DNA of 64,000 bases. Origin: an uncultured bacterium. GTDB taxonomy: Bacteria > Pseudomonadota > Gammaproteobacteria > Burkholderiales > Burkholderiaceae_C. The notes beneath the pieces are model-generated. The model had not been told where the DNA came from. It did not search any database and saw nothing but the letters and a program-made list of their open reading frames with translations. Of the stretch, positions 1-7,307 are shown piece after piece (the stretch's first letter is position 1; each line of letters begins with the position of its first letter). The DNA is taken from the NCBI GenBank assembly GCA_903928495.1, contig CAIYQZ010000061.1, positions 1 to 64,000 of the forward strand, given 5' to 3'. Position numbers and translations under genes: made by a program.

Positions 1-410
1 ACGCCTCAGTGCTGGCGGAGCGCATGGAAATCCCGGAAGACAAGATCCGCAAGATCATGAAGATCGCCAAAGAGCCGATCTCGATGGAAACCCCCATCGG
101 CGACGACGACGACAGCCACTTGGGCGACTTCATCGAAGACCAGGCCAACACCGCCCCCATCGAGGCAGCGATGCAAGCCGGCCTGCGCGAAGTGGTCAAG
201 GAAATTCTGGACAGTCTCACGCCCCGCGAAGCCAAGGTGCTGCGCATGCGCTTCGGGATCGAGATGTCCACCGACCACACATTGGAAGAAGTGGGCAAGC
301 AGTTTGACGTGACCCGCGAGCGCATCCGCCAGATTGAAAGCAAGGCCGTGCGCAAGCTGAAGCACCCCAGCCGCAGCGACAAGCTGCGCAGCTTCATTGA
401 CTCGATCTGA
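1..410 (+). CDS. rpoD: RNA polymerase sigma-70 factor RpoD, C-terminal part
   Basis: Primary sigma factor; only the last ~135 codons are in the window, with the reading frame open at its left edge. The visible part covers the end of region 3 (acidic [14 protein letters not shown] stretch), region 4.1 ([14 protein letters not shown]) and the region 4.2 helix-turn-helix ([19 protein letters not shown]) that reads the -35 element. It ends RSFIDSI, as housekeeping sigma factors do. The region 4 sequence is close to that of E. coli RpoD, so a minor sigma factor is unlikely. A strong intrinsic terminator follows 24 bases after the stop. Confidence 0.97.
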   Translation, partial: ASVLAERMEIPEDKIRKIMKIAKEPISMETPIGDDDDSHLGDFIEDQANTAPIEAAMQAGLREVVKEILDSLTPREAKVLRMRFGIEMSTDHTLEEVGKQFDVTRERIRQIESKAVRKLKHPSRSDKLRSFIDSI

Positions 411-434
411 TCGGTGTCAAACCTCTCAAAGAAC

Positions 435-460
435 ACAGGGCCCACGGGCCCTGTTTTTTT
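435..460 (+). terminator. Intrinsic terminator of rpoD
   Basis: An 8-bp perfect stem (acagggcc / ggccctgt) with a 4-base loop is followed directly by a run of seven T. Its position just after the rpoD stop fits a Rho-independent terminator. Confidence 0.92.
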
Positions 461-467
461 ATGCTTT

Positions 468-515
468 CTAAGCCTCTACCGCTTTTCTGTATTGACTTTA
501 CAGCTACATATTTCA
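468..515 (-). repeat. Dispersed AGCTG/GCGCT repeat, copy 1
   Basis: Read on the minus strand it contains the blocks tgtagctgt, aatacagaaaagcggtagag and gcttagaaa, which match the order of blocks in the other copies of this family. It lies between rpoD and the convergent aldo/keto reductase gene and just touches the end of the latter. Confidence 0.6.
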
Positions 516-1505
516 GAAGCTTTCAGTGTCAATTTCAGCTTGGGTCTTGGTGTTGTAGCGGGGCCCTGAGACGGCATCCGGGTCAAACAGACGGTTGAGT
601 TTGGCCATCATGTCAGGGCCCATGGGGACGTTGAGCGCGCCCAGGTTCTCGTGCAGGTGGGCCAGGTTGGTGGTGCCGGGAATGGGCACGATGTGCGGCG
701 CCCGGTTCAGCAACCACGCCAGCGCCAGCTGCGCACCCGTGCACCCAGCTTCTTCCACCAAGGGCACAAAGCGGTCGAGCAGGCGCAGGTTTGCCGCGTA
801 ATTCATCACGTCAAACCGGGGCATGCTGCGGCGCATGTCGGCCTCAGCCAGCCGGGAGGTGTCGATCAGCTTGGTGGTCAGGTACGCGCGTCCGAGCGGG
901 CTGAACGCCACAAAGGACACACCCAACTCCCGGCAGGCATCCAACACAGCGATTTCAGGGTTGCGTGTCCACAGCGAATACTCCGACTGCACCGCCGCCA
1001 CCGGGTGTACCGCATGGGCGCGCCGCAAGGTGCTGGCCGACACTTCGCTCAAACCAATCGCCCGCACCTTGCCTGCTTGGACCAGGTCGGCCATCGCCCC
1101 CACGCTGTCCTCAATGGGCACCTCGCGGTCCAAACGGTGCAGGTAGAACAGATCGATCACGTCCGTGCCCAGCCGCGTCAGGCTGGCCTCGCAACTGGCG
1201 CGGATGGTTTCAGGACGCCCGTCGATGCGGCGCGCCAGACCCGTGTCAGGGTGGTTCAAACCACACTTGCTGGCAAGCACGATGCGCTGGCGGTGGGGCG
1301 CCAACACCCGCCCCACCAACGCCTCGTTGGCCCCGTTGCCATACAACGCTGCAGTGTCAAAAAAGTCCACTCCCTGATCCACTGCGTCGAGCAGCAGGGC
1401 GGTGGCCTGAGACTCCGAAGCAGCAGGCCCATAGCCGTGGCTCAGTCCCATGCACCCCAGTCCGAGGGCTTGCACCGTGAATTCACCGATTGCGCGCGCT
1501 GACAT
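513..1505 (-). CDS. Aldo/keto reductase
   Basis: Predicted NADPH-dependent oxidoreductase with a TIM barrel, about 330 residues. All four catalytic residues of the family are visible: Asp in FFDTAALYG, Tyr in the same block, Lys in LASKCGL and His in FYLHRLD. The C-terminal cofactor-binding segment HIVPIPGTTN is present. I chose the ATG at 1505 (MSARAIGEF), because relatives start with a short strand before the LGLGCM motif; an upstream GTG at 1532 is possible. It is divergent from the small HTH regulator starting at 1766, which may control it. The physiological substrate cannot be told from sequence. Confidence 0.88.
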   Translation of the reverse strand: MSARAIGEFTVQALGLGCMGLSHGYGPAASESQATALLLDAVDQGVDFFDTAALYGNGANEALVGRVLAPHRQRIVLASKCGLNHPDTGLARRIDGRPETIRASCEASLTRLGTDVIDLFYLHRLDREVPIEDSVGAMADLVQAGKVRAIGLSEVSASTLRRAHAVHPVAAVQSEYSLWTRNPEIAVLDACRELGVSFVAFSPLGRAYLTTKLIDTSRLAEADMRRSMPRFDVMNYAANLRLLDRFVPLVEEAGCTGAQLALAWLLNRAPHIVPIPGTTNLAHLHENLGALNVPMGPDMMAKLNRLFDPDAVSGPRYNTKTQAEIDTESF

Positions 1506-1646
1506 ACCTGATCTACCAAAATTGAGAGTCACATCTCTGATGCGGGTTGGCCACAGTTTAATTCATGGGTATGCATTTCAAGCTACCAATCTCGGAGCAT
1601 TGCAGTTTTTGGCTTATAGTTGTAGCGTCGTTGCGCGCGCGCCGCA

Positions 1647-1664
1647 GCTTGACCACTGTCAAGC
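1647..1664. promoter_or_regulatory. Inverted repeat in the divergent aldo/keto reductase-regulator region
   Basis: Two perfect 7-bp arms (gcttgac / gtcaagc) are separated by 4 bases, about 100 bases before the HxlR-like regulator gene. The left arm also contains a TTGACC that could serve as a -35 hexamer. This is a candidate operator for the neighbouring winged-helix protein; it is inference from symmetry and position only. Confidence 0.4.
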
Positions 1665-1765
1665 CCCTGTCCTGCCACAATGCGTCAGAATACCGGGCAT
1701 ATACAGCGGCGTCGCTGTCTCCAGCCCCCCAGAAACATCCAAGATCCCAGAGGAGAAGAAGCTTC

Positions 1766-2089
1766 ATGAGTTCCAAAGACAACGCCGCTGTCTCACAACT
1801 GTTTGACTTGCTGGAATCTCGCTACGCATTGCGGGTACTCTGGGCACTGCGCGATGGCCACACACAAACATTTCGGTTGCTCCAGGACAGCGTGGGCGGT
1901 GTCACACCCAACACGCTCAACACGCGACTGAAAGAGTTGCGCGCTGCCGACCTGATCGACCACGGCGGCAATGGTTATGGCTTGACCAAAACCGGCCTTG
2001 ACCTGCTCAAGCGCCTGAATGACCTGCAAGCGTTCTCGAACAAGTGGGTCGCGGCCAGGGCCAAAGCTGCACCATCTCCAACCAAATAA
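1766..2089 (+). CDS. Small winged-helix regulator, HxlR-like
   Basis: A protein of 107 residues that looks like a compact HxlR/PadR-type winged-helix DNA-binding protein. It begins with a helix (VSQLFDLLESRYALRVLWAL), followed by a recognition region (NTLNTRLKELRAADLI) and a wing (DHGGNGYGLTKTG). This is the usual HxlR order: two copies would bind DNA as a dimer. The ATG at 1766 is preceded by AGGAG at 1751-1755. Longer in-frame upstream sequence is open but has no domain character. The gene is divergent from the aldo/keto reductase, a common arrangement for regulators of redox or detoxification enzymes. A terminator follows. The ligand is unknown. Confidence 0.8.
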   Translation: MSSKDNAAVSQLFDLLESRYALRVLWALRDGHTQTFRLLQDSVGGVTPNTLNTRLKELRAADLIDHGGNGYGLTKTGLDLLKRLNDLQAFSNKWVAARAKAAPSPTK

Positions 2090-2140
2090 CCGGCGCCTCA
2101 CGCCACTTGCCGCAAGCCTCAACCGCTTGCCGCCCACCAG

Positions 2141-2169
2141 CCGCTGCACCGACAGCGGTTTTCTTTTTT
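2141..2169 (+). terminator. Intrinsic terminator after the HxlR-like regulator
   Basis: A 6-bp GC stem (ccgctg / cagcgg) with a 6-base loop is followed by ttttctttttt. It separates the regulator from the grpE promoter. Confidence 0.8.
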
Positions 2170-2180
2170 CCGGATGGACC

Positions 2181-2208
2181 ATTGAAATGAAGCCGCACGG
2201 CCTCATTT
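2181..2208 (+). promoter_or_regulatory. Candidate sigma-32 heat-shock promoter of grpE
   Basis: ATTGAAA, 13 bases, then CCTCATTT. This differs by one base in each element from the RpoH consensus CTTGAAA / CCCCATNT and has an accepted spacing. It lies 55 bases before the grpE start and no CIRCE element is present, so RpoH control is the simplest reading. Confidence 0.65.
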
Positions 2209-2263
2209 CCACTGTTTGAAACCAGTCACAGTCCAGAGAACGCTGACCACGGCACCCAAGACC

Positions 2264-2857
2264 ATGAGCAATCACGACACCGACCACACCACCAGCCCGA
2301 CCGCCGCACAAGCAGCCGAGGCCGCACAAACCTACCAGGCCCACATGCCCATCGAAGAACAGGAAGCTGCCGCAGCAGCCCAGCAAGCCGATGAAATGTC
2401 TGCACTGAGTGCAGAGCTGGCAACCCTCAAGGCGCAGAACGCCGACCTCGCCGACCAATTCCTTCGGGCCAAGGCGGAAGTGGACAATGCCCGCCGCAGA
2501 GCAGACGAGGAAGTGTCCAAAGCACGCAAGTTTGCGGTGGACAGCTTTGCCGAAAGTCTGCTTCCGGTGGTGGACAGTCTCGAAGCCGGACTGGCCGTTC
2601 AGGAGGCCACGATCCAGCAGATTCGGGAAGGCGCTGAAGCCACGCTCAAGCAGCTGCACAGCGCGCTGGCACGCAACAAGGTCATGCCCATTGCGCCCGA
2701 AGCGGGCACCAAGTTCGACCCCCACTTCCACCAGGCCATCAGCATGGTGCCCGCCGACCAGGAACCCAACACGGTGGTCATGGTGCTGCAAAAGGGCTAT
2801 CAGATGGCTGAGCGGGTGCTGCGCCCGGCACTCGTCACTGTGGCCGCGCCCAAGTAA
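2264..2857 (+). CDS. grpE: Nucleotide exchange factor GrpE
   Basis: Co-chaperone that releases ADP from DnaK; 197 residues. It has a low-complexity N-terminal tail, a long helix with heptads ([20 protein letters not shown], then [10 protein letters not shown]), and the C-terminal beta domain that contacts DnaK ([31 protein letters not shown]). The ATG at 2264 ([10 protein letters not shown]) was chosen because the upstream in-frame extension reads through the promoter. It is the first gene of grpE-dnaK-dnaJ. Length and motifs are normal for the family. Confidence 0.96.
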   Translation: MSNHDTDHTTSPTAAQAAEAAQTYQAHMPIEEQEAAAAAQQADEMSALSAELATLKAQNADLADQFLRAKAEVDNARRRADEEVSKARKFAVDSFAESLLPVVDSLEAGLAVQEATIQQIREGAEATLKQLHSALARNKVMPIAPEAGTKFDPHFHQAISMVPADQEPNTVVMVLQKGYQMAERVLRPALVTVAAPK

Positions 2858-2910
2858 GCACCCACACCCACATATCCATTCATTGATCAGGGTATTTCTG
2901 GCGGCCTGCC

Positions 2911-2938
2911 CTTGAAACCCGGCAGCGCAGCCGCACCT
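2911..2938 (+). promoter_or_regulatory. Second candidate sigma-32 promoter, upstream of dnaK
   Basis: A perfect -35 CTTGAAA, preceded by CC, is followed after 13 bases by CCGCACCT, a partial match to CCCCATNT. The spacing equals that of the grpE site. It would allow dnaK to be transcribed apart from grpE. The weak -10 makes it less certain than the upstream one. Confidence 0.45.
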
Positions 2939-2976
2939 CTGATCCATCCACATTTTTCAGTATTCAGGAGTTCACC

Positions 2977-4920
2977 ATGGGAAAAATCATCGGTATTGAC
3001 TTGGGCACGACCAACAGTTGCGTGGCCATCATGGAGGGCAACACCACTCGCGTGATCGAAAACAGCGAAGGTGCCCGCACCACGCCATCGATCATTGCGT
3101 ACCAGGAGGACGGTGAAATTCTGGTGGGTGCCTCTGCCAAGCGCCAAGCCGTGACCAACCCACGCAACACCCTGTATGCGGTGAAGCGCCTGATCGGCCG
3201 CAAGTTCACCGAAAAAGAAGTACAAAAAGACATCGATCTGATGCCCTACACCATCGCCAAAGCTGACAACGGTGATGCGTGGGTAGAAGTACGCGGCAAC
3301 AAGCTGGCTCCTCCACAGGTTAGCGCCGAAGTGCTGCGCAAAATGAAGAAGACCGCTGAAGACTACCTGGGCGAAGCCGTAACGGAAGCTGTCATCACGG
3401 TACCCGCTTACTTCAACGACGCACAGCGTCAGGCCACCAAAGACGCAGGCCGTATTGCGGGCTTGGATGTGAAGCGCATCATCAACGAACCCACTGCTGC
3501 GGCGCTGGCGTTTGGCCTGGACAAAACCGAAAAGGGCGACCGCAAGATTGCCGTTTACGATTTGGGCGGTGGCACTTTCGACGTGTCCATCATTGAAATT
3601 GCCGATGTCGACGGCGAAAAGCAGTTCGAAGTGTTGTCCACCAACGGCGACACCTTCCTGGGCGGCGAAGACTTTGACCAGCGCATCATCGACTTCATCA
3701 TTACCGAGTTCAAGAAGGATCAGGGTGTTGACCTGTCCAAAGACGTGCTGGCCCTGCAACGACTGAAAGAAGCCGCTGAAAAAGCCAAGATCGAGCTGTC
3801 CAACAGCAGCCAGACCGACATTAACCTGCCCTACATCACGGCAGATGCGTCAGGCCCCAAACACCTGAACATCAAAATGACCCGCGCCAAGCTGGAAAGC
3901 CTGGTAGACGAGTTGATTGAGCGCACCATTGCGCCCTGCCGCACCGCCATCAAAGATGCCGGCATCAGCGTGTCTGACATCCAAGACGTGATCCTGGTCG
4001 GTGGCATGAGCCGCATGCCCAAGGTGCAGGAGAAGGTCAAAGAGTTCTTCGGCAAAGAGCCCCGCAAAGACGTCAACCCCGACGAAGCCGTGGCCGTGGG
4101 TGCCGCCATCCAGGGTCAGGTGCTGTCGGGTGACCGCACCGACGTGCTGCTGCTCGACGTGACCCCTCTGAGCCTGGGCATTGAAACCATGGGCGGCGTC
4201 ATGACCAAGATGATTGCCAAGAACACAACCATCCCCACCAAGTTCTCGCAAACCTTCTCCACAGCCGACGACAACCAGCCAGCAGTGACCATCAAGGTGT
4301 TCCAGGGTGAGCGTGAAATTGCTGCTGGCAACAAGGGCTTGGGCGAATTCAATCTGGAAGGCATTCCACCCGCACCGCGCGGCATCCCCCAGATTGAAGT
4401 GTCCTTCGACATCGACGCCAACGGTATCCTGCATGTCGGCGCCAAAGACAAAGGCACCGGCAAAGAAAACAAAATCACCATCAAGGCCAATTCTGGTCTG
4501 ACCGAAGCTGAAATTCAGCAAATGGTGAAAGACGCCGAAGTCAACGCCGCCGACGACAAGAAAAAAGTCGAACTGGTGCAGGCACGCAACTCCGCCGAGG
4601 CGATGATAAACAGCGTGAAAAAGAGCCTCACCGAATACGGTGACAAGCTCGATGCATCTGAAAAAGACAGCATCGAGGCCGCCATCAAAGACCTGGAAGA
4701 AGCCGTCAAGGGCGACGACAAGGAAGCCATCGAGGCCAAAAACACGGCCCTCATGACCGCCAGCCAAAAGCTGGGCGAAAAGATGTACGCCGACCAGCAG
4801 GCAGCCCAGGCTGCCGCAGGTGCAACCGAGGGCGCAGCCCCTGGTGCGGGCCAGTCATCCAGCCGCCCAGCCGACGACGATGTGGTGGACGCGGAAGTGA
4901 AAGAAGTCAAAAAAGGTTGA
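2977..4920 (+). CDS. dnaK: Chaperone DnaK (Hsp70)
   Basis: ATP-dependent Hsp70 chaperone of 647 residues, cytoplasmic. The ATPase domain begins [14 protein letters not shown] and carries phosphate loop 2 ([13 protein letters not shown]) and the adenosine motif ([12 protein letters not shown]). The linker [16 protein letters not shown] leads to the substrate-binding domain, then a helical lid. The disordered tail ends [13 protein letters not shown], the EEVD-like end of bacterial DnaK. AGGAG at 2966-2970 sets the start. It works with GrpE and DnaJ encoded on either side. Nothing unusual in the protein. Confidence 0.99.
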   Translation: MGKIIGIDLGTTNSCVAIMEGNTTRVIENSEGARTTPSIIAYQEDGEILVGASAKRQAVTNPRNTLYAVKRLIGRKFTEKEVQKDIDLMPYTIAKADNGDAWVEVRGNKLAPPQVSAEVLRKMKKTAEDYLGEAVTEAVITVPAYFNDAQRQATKDAGRIAGLDVKRIINEPTAAALAFGLDKTEKGDRKIAVYDLGGGTFDVSIIEIADVDGEKQFEVLSTNGDTFLGGEDFDQRIIDFIITEFKKDQGVDLSKDVLALQRLKEAAEKAKIELSNSSQTDINLPYITADASGPKHLNIKMTRAKLESLVDELIERTIAPCRTAIKDAGISVSDIQDVILVGGMSRMPKVQEKVKEFFGKEPRKDVNPDEAVAVGAAIQGQVLSGDRTDVLLLDVTPLSLGIETMGGVMTKMIAKNTTIPTKFSQTFSTADDNQPAVTIKVFQGEREIAAGNKGLGEFNLEGIPPAPRGIPQIEVSFDIDANGILHVGAKDKGTGKENKITIKANSGLTEAEIQQMVKDAEVNAADDKKKVELVQARNSAEAMINSVKKSLTEYGDKLDASEKDSIEAAIKDLEEAVKGDDKEAIEAKNTALMTASQKLGEKMYADQQAAQAAAGATEGAAPGAGQSSSRPADDDVVDAEVKEVKKG

Positions 4921-4941
4921 CCCCGTGCTTCCGCCGCGCCG

Positions 4942-5009
4942 CGCGCCCTTGGAAGGGCGCGTGGTTGCCGCCCACCCGCCGCGTTGTGCCTGTTCCGGTC
5001 AACGCGGCG
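4942..5009 (+). other. Two consecutive hairpins in the dnaK-dnaJ gap
   Basis: The first hairpin has an 8-bp stem (cgcgccct / agggcgcg, 4942-4961) with a TGGA loop. The second has a 9-bp stem (cgccgcgtt / aacgcggcg, 4977-5009) with a 15-base loop. Neither is followed by a T-run, so they are better read as RNA processing or stability elements, or a partial attenuator that lowers dnaJ expression relative to dnaK, than as terminators. Confidence 0.6.
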
Positions 5010-5039
5010 TTTGTGTTCAAAGACCATCGGTGACCTCAC

Positions 5040-6170
5040 ATGGCCAAACGAGACTTTTATGAAGTGCTGGGCGTTCCCAAAAACGCCAGCGACGACGAAA
5101 TCAAGAAGGCTTATCGCAAGTTGGCGATGAAGCACCACCCCGACCGCAATCAGGGTGATGCGGCCAAAGCCGCCGAAGAGAAGTTCAAAGAGGCCAAAGA
5201 AGCCTACGAGATGCTCAGCGACCCGCAAAAGCGCGCCGCTTACGACCAGCACGGCCACGCCGGGGTGGACCCCAACATGCGCGGCGGCCCTGGCGCTGAA
5301 GGCTTTGGGGGTGGCTTTGGCGAGGCGTTCGGCGACATTTTTGGCGACATCTTCGGTGGGCAACGCGCACGCGGAGGCCGCCAGGTGTACCGGGGCAATG
5401 ACCTGTCGTACGCCATGGAAATCAGCCTGGAAGAAGCCGCAGCAGGCAAGGAAGCGCAGATCCGCATTCCCTCCTGGGACGATTGCGACACCTGCAAAGG
5501 CACGGGTGCCAAGCCCGGCACTTCAGTCAAGACCTGCCCCTCTTGCCACGGCAGCGGCTCGGTGCAAATGCGCCAGGGGTTTTTCAGCGTGCAGCAGACC
5601 TGCCCCCACTGTCACGGCAGCGGCAAGATCATTCCCGAGCCCTGCACGACCTGCAACGGCCAGGGCAAGCTGAAAAAACACAAAACGCTGGAAGTCAAAA
5701 TTCCGGCGGGCATCGACGACGGCATGCGCATCCGCAGCGCAGGCAATGGTGAACCGGGCCAGAACGGCGGGCCCTCGGGCGACCTGTTCATTGAAATCCG
5801 GCTGCGCAAGCACGACATTTTCGAGCGCGATGGTGACGACCTGCATTGCCAGGTGCCCGTCAGCATCACCACGGCCACCTTGGGCGGTGAGATCGATGTG
5901 CCCACTTTGGGCGGCAAAGCCAATATCGACATTCCCGAAGGCACGCAACACGGCAAAACCTTCCGCTTGCGTGGCAAGGGTATCAAAGGCGTGCGCAGCA
6001 GCTACCCCGGTGACCTTTATTGCCACATCGTGGTGGAAACCCCGGTCAAGCTGACCGAGTACCAGCGCAAGCTCATGAAAGACTTGGACGAGTCATTCAA
6101 AAAAGGCGGCGGCAAACACAGCCCCAACGAAGGCGGCTGGTTTGAAAAGGCAAAGTCCTTCTTCAGCTGA
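5040..6170 (+). CDS. dnaJ: Chaperone DnaJ (Hsp40, type I)
   Basis: Co-chaperone of 376 residues that delivers substrates to DnaK and stimulates its ATPase. The J domain covers residues 1-70, with the HPD motif in [10 protein letters not shown]. Next come a Gly/Phe-rich segment and the zinc-binding domain with four CxxCxGxG repeats ([32 protein letters not shown]). The C-terminal substrate domains end in a normal dimerisation tail. All type I hallmarks are present and the length is typical. It is last in the heat-shock run. The start is the J domain's own ATG; a ribosome-binding site is poorly defined. Confidence 0.98.
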   Translation: MAKRDFYEVLGVPKNASDDEIKKAYRKLAMKHHPDRNQGDAAKAAEEKFKEAKEAYEMLSDPQKRAAYDQHGHAGVDPNMRGGPGAEGFGGGFGEAFGDIFGDIFGGQRARGGRQVYRGNDLSYAMEISLEEAAAGKEAQIRIPSWDDCDTCKGTGAKPGTSVKTCPSCHGSGSVQMRQGFFSVQQTCPHCHGSGKIIPEPCTTCNGQGKLKKHKTLEVKIPAGIDDGMRIRSAGNGEPGQNGGPSGDLFIEIRLRKHDIFERDGDDLHCQVPVSITTATLGGEIDVPTLGGKANIDIPEGTQHGKTFRLRGKGIKGVRSSYPGDLYCHIVVETPVKLTEYQRKLMKDLDESFKKGGGKHSPNEGGWFEKAKSFFS

Positions 6171-6177
6171 GGCACTG

Positions 6178-6236
6178 CTTAGGCACTGCAAACAAAAAGG
6201 GGGCTTGATGCCCCCTTTTTGTTTGCAGTGCCTAAG
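6178..6236. terminator. Bidirectional terminator with 27-bp perfect stem
   Basis: A 27-bp perfect inverted repeat (6178-6204 and 6210-6236) encloses a 5-base loop. The stem has an A5 run on the left and a T5 run on the right around a GC core (gggggc / gccccc), so it can terminate transcription from dnaJ (plus) and from the convergent MerR-type gene (minus). The stop codon of the latter lies inside the right arm. Confidence 0.9.
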
Positions 6237-7191
6237 TTCCACCCGGGCTCGCCAATGCCTGCCAGGCACCCACAGCGTCGCGCACTGAGTCGAACACGGT
6301 CACCCCTGGCCAGGCCTCCAAACTACTGTCACCCAGGTTCAGGCTCTTGGCCAGGGCCGCACCCGTTCCCCCCACCCACAACATCAGATCGCTGGGAAGT
6401 GCTTCGCGCAACGCAACGATGTAGTCGTGGGCGTTCGCAGGTGGCACGTGCGAGCTCATGGACACCGCCACGACGCCTGCGCTGAAGGTTTGCGCCGCCT
6501 GCGCCAGATCGACCGGCGACGATTGCGCTCCCAGGTAGATGGCGTAAGCGCCGGCCGCAGCCAAGGCCACTTCCAGGGCCAGAACACCCAGTTCGTGCAA
6601 CTCACCGGGCGGGGTCGACAACAACACCCGCGGCGGGGTGCTCGACGTGGACAACACCGCCCTGTGCTCCACCAGCAATCGGCGCACGGTTTCCGAGTAG
6701 TGGTGTTCAGCGTGCACCGGCAGTTGGCCAGCCGCCCAGGCGTCTCCCACCGCGCGGTTGAACACCGGCAGGTGCTCGTGAATGAAGGTGTCCAACCCTT
6801 CTCGTGCCACGAGCGACTTGATCCAGGGTTGTGCCGCGTAGGGGGCGGCTCCGGGCTGCAACGCCGCCAGCAACTCATCGACATGCTTGGGTGAATGGCC
6901 GTGCCGGGGCGTGTCCGCCGTGTGTCGCTGCTTCAACAACTGTTGCAATTCGTCCATGGACAACTGCACCAGCTGTCCGGGCCGCAAACCGGACAACATC
7001 AGCCGCTTGATGAGCAGCAGCTTTTCCACGTCAGCGTGCGTGTAGATGCGCTGCCCGCGTGCCCCCCGGGTGGGTTGCGGGAAGCTGTAGCGCAACTCCC
7101 ACTTCCTGAGCACTTCACGGGACAGCCCTGTGCGTTGCTCGACCATCAATTGATTCATGGTTTCAAGGTTGACACAAATCAAGCCCGGCAT
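6232..7191 (-). CDS. MerR-family regulator with B12-binding domain (CarH/LitR-like)
   Basis: A 319-residue predicted transcription factor. A MerR HTH is at residues ~9-70 (LSREVLRKWELRY). A helical cap follows, with the Wx9EH signature typical of adenosylcobalamin photoreceptors (W152, E162, H163). The B12-binding fold has E-L-H-E-L-G at 197-202, where the His corresponds to the lower axial ligand. In Thermus CarH the residue after the Trp is a His that ligates cobalt in the light state; here it is Ala, so the light reaction may differ. The ATG at 7191 has AGGA five bases upstream. It is divergent from a c-di-GMP protein and probably autoregulated through a palindrome over its own ribosome-binding site. 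Confidence 0.85.
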   Translation of the reverse strand: MPGLICVNLETMNQLMVEQRTGLSREVLRKWELRYSFPQPTRGARGQRIYTHADVEKLLLIKRLMLSGLRPGQLVQLSMDELQQLLKQRHTADTPRHGHSPKHVDELLAALQPGAAPYAAQPWIKSLVAREGLDTFIHEHLPVFNRAVGDAWAAGQLPVHAEHHYSETVRRLLVEHRAVLSTSSTPPRVLLSTPPGELHELGVLALEVALAAAGAYAIYLGAQSSPVDLAQAAQTFSAGVVAVSMSSHVPPANAHDYIVALREALPSDLMLWVGGTGAALAKSLNLGDSSLEAWPGVTVFDSVRDAVGAWQALASPGGT

Positions 7192-7192
7192 G

Positions 7193-7207
7193 TTTGTCCT
7201 GGACAAA
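7193..7207. promoter_or_regulatory. Palindrome overlapping the start of the MerR/B12 regulator
   Basis: The 15-bp element TTTGTCC-T-GGACAAA is perfectly symmetric. It contains the AGGA ribosome-binding site of the regulator on the minus strand and sits in the divergent promoter region. It is a candidate operator for the regulator itself; binding is inferred. Confidence 0.55.
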
Positions 7208-7252
7208 ATAGAATGGGGCTCGGGTCAGATTTGTGGCCTGGGCGATCAGCGC

Positions 7253-7270
7253 CTGACATCGTGGTGTCAG
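7253..7270. promoter_or_regulatory. Inverted repeat before the PAS-GGDEF-EAL gene
   Basis: CTGACA, 6 bases, TGTCAG: perfect 6-bp arms, 37 bases before the ATG at 7308. It may be a second operator in the divergent region or a leader hairpin. Confidence 0.35.
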
Positions 7271-7307
7271 CCAGTGGTCACACACATCGATTCACAGGAA
7301 GCGGCCG

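Noticed and set aside
1565-1765. An N-terminal extension of the HxlR-like regulator
   Set aside because: The extension has no conserved feature and covers the divergent promoter region; AGGAG before the ATG at 1766 supports the shorter protein.
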